Shown here: in pieces, positions 62,868 to 64,000 of the stretch
How positions within the stretch are numbered: the first letter of the stretch is position 1
Layout of the letters: every line of letters begins with the position of its first letter
NCBI RefSeq assembly: GCF_010093595.1
Contig: NW_022985445.1
Location: 496,001 to 560,000, forward strand
Direction of reading: 5' to 3'
DNA length: 64,000 bases
Source: Mytilinidion resinicola
Taxonomy: Eukaryota > Ascomycota > Dothideomycetes > Mytilinidiales > Mytilinidiaceae
Program-made: the position numbers and the translations under genes
Notes under the pieces: generated by a model
The model's input: the letters and a program-made list of their open reading frames with translations, nothing else
Databases searched by the model: none
Told to the model about the DNA's origin: nothing

Positions 62868-64000
62868 CTAGGTTCCCATGTAGGTGGATGGATCGACACC
62901 GCCCTCGGGGAACTCTCTAATAAAGGGTTGGTCAGCTTCAACTTCAGGTTCAATGTCCCAGGGGTCTACACACTCAAGAGAGACGGCAAAGCGTTTCTCG
63001 ATGGACTTTAGGACGTCCTCGTCTTCGGCGGTAGCGACGAAGGAGATACTCAGGCCTTTGGTGCCGAAGCGACCAGCACGTCCGACACGATGCAGATACG
63101 AGTCCGAGTCATTCGGGAGATCGTAGTTGATAGCGAGATTGATCCGCTCAATGTCGATGCCACGACCGAAGACGTCGGTGGCGACGCAGATGCGCTTGTT
63201 GAACTCCTTGAATTCCTTGTAGCGCTTGATGCTGTTTGAAGGATTAGCTGACTGTACACCAATAATAAAAGGGGCAGTAGATACCGCTCTTCCTGGCTGA
63301 CTCCAGAATGGACGGCGATGCTGGGGAAGTTGCACTCGCGGAGCAACTTGTCGAGCTCGGTGGCGCGAAGGGTGCTCTTAACGAAGATGATGACTTGATT
63401 AAACTCCAGGGTGTCGAGGAGGTCGTTCAGCTTCCGGTTCTTCTCGCCTTCACCCAACTTGATGTAGTATTGCTGAAGACCGTGGAGAGTGAGCTTCTCC
63501 TGATTGTCGATATAGATCTCAAGGGGGTTCTGCATGAACTTCTTGCAAATTGGGCGGATGTCCTCGGAGAGAGTAGCGCTGAACATCATCACCTGCTTCT
63601 GCTGAGGGGTCGCACGGAAGATTTCTTGAACATCACGGCGCATGTCTTTCGATGATGTTAGCATAGTCCATGAAACAACTCAAGAGGGATGGGGGAGGCG
63701 TACCGATCTGATCCAGCATCTTGTCACACTCATCGAGAACAAAGCGCTGGATGTTGCCCAGTCGCAACTTCTTCTCGCGGACGAGGGCGTTGAGGCGGCC
63801 CGGGGTAGCAACGATGATATGCGGGTGTTGGTCTTTATTCGCGAGCATGTCGATATCCTTCTGCATGGGAGTACCACCGTAGAATACGGCCGTCTTGACC
63901 TCGGGCATGTATTTGCTGAAGCGGGCGTACTCGTTCTTGATCTGGTAGGCCAACTCGCGGGTGTGGCACATGACGAGCACGGAGGTTTCTCCGGCTACCG
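62868..64000 (-). CDS. sub2: SUB2/UAP56 DECD-box RNA helicase, 3' part
   Basis: Three exons are in view, 64000-63704 (continuing past the window edge), 63645-63285 and 63231-62868; the N-terminal part with motif I lies outside. Visible helicase motifs: [16 protein letters not shown] (motif Ia), TPGR, the DECD box in [14 protein letters not shown] (DEAD in most helicases), MMFSATLS (III), [13 protein letters not shown] (IV), [13 protein letters not shown] (V) and [13 protein letters not shown] (VI). DECD plus the end [11 protein letters not shown] identifies SUB2/UAP56, which acts in spliceosome assembly and, with the THO/TREX complex, in mRNA export from the nucleus. Introns here are 58 and 53 bases. 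The truncation is due to the window, not the gene. Confidence 0.96.

Noticed and set aside
1..64000. tRNA, rRNA, CRISPR or prokaryote-type operon signals
   Set aside because: No cloverleaf with a GGTTCRANNCC box in context, no rRNA-like stretch and no regular spacer array was seen; GGTTCGA matches at 26917, 27092 and 58871 have no matching acceptor stems.

Overview
The window is nuclear DNA of a filamentous ascomycete (Pezizomycotina, most likely a Dothideomycete; genus not determinable from sequence alone). Signs: short GT-AG introns of about 47-82 bases with CTRAY-type branch points, C-ending codon preference, gene families typical of moulds (CFEM protein, recyclin-1, CBP4, SKT5/CHS4, MIC19, CRY-DASH, UAF30-type SWIB protein) and AT-poor, CT-rich promoters. 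I rebuilt exon structures by hand; coding totals are multiples of three for every gene complete in the window.

Layout. 1.0-8.2 kb: a tiny secreted cysteine-rich protein, a SWIB/DEK-C protein (UAF30-like), recyclin-1 (F-box plus Sec10-like) and a CFEM wall protein. 8.2-13.1 kb: gene-poor, with one orphan spliced transcript candidate. 13-21 kb: DUF3602 protein, RING-finger protein, secreted class-3 lipase, six-helix membrane protein, dienelactone hydrolase and CBP4. 21.8-25.4 kb: SKT5/CHS4-like chitin synthase regulator with a CAAX end. 26-27.5 kb: a block of decayed direct, inverted and tandem repeats. 27.6-34.1 kb: CRY-DASH and glutamate decarboxylase, separated by 2.3 kb holding a frame-split relic. 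35-44 kb: fasciclin-domain secreted protein, POP1, an IFI6/ISG12-like membrane protein, an HhH-GPD DNA glycosylase and acyl-protein thioesterase 1. 44.8-48 kb: a divergent pair of unusual protein kinases. 49-57.5 kb: MIC19, a NAA50-like acetyltransferase, glucokinase and a ketopantoate-reductase-like protein with a very long proline/glycine tail. 57.5-62.9 kb: another gene-poor stretch, then the 3' part of SUB2 running off the right edge.

Most genes are housekeeping and do not form a cluster; several pairs share divergent promoters (MIC19/NAA50-like, CBP4/SKT5, GAD/fasciclin, glycosylase/thioesterase, the two kinases). The most interesting local system is a short inverted-repeat transposon family (MITE-like, about 236-250 bases, roughly 56-base terminal inverted repeats beginning CAGTGCC next to TA). 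Two copies in opposite orientation bracket one kinase gene: one lies in the promoter shared by the kinase pair, and the other has supplied the kinase's last ~40 codons and its stop. Both kinases depart from the standard HRD and DFG motifs in the same way (HWD/HCD and DFS), which suggests a distinct fungal kinase family.
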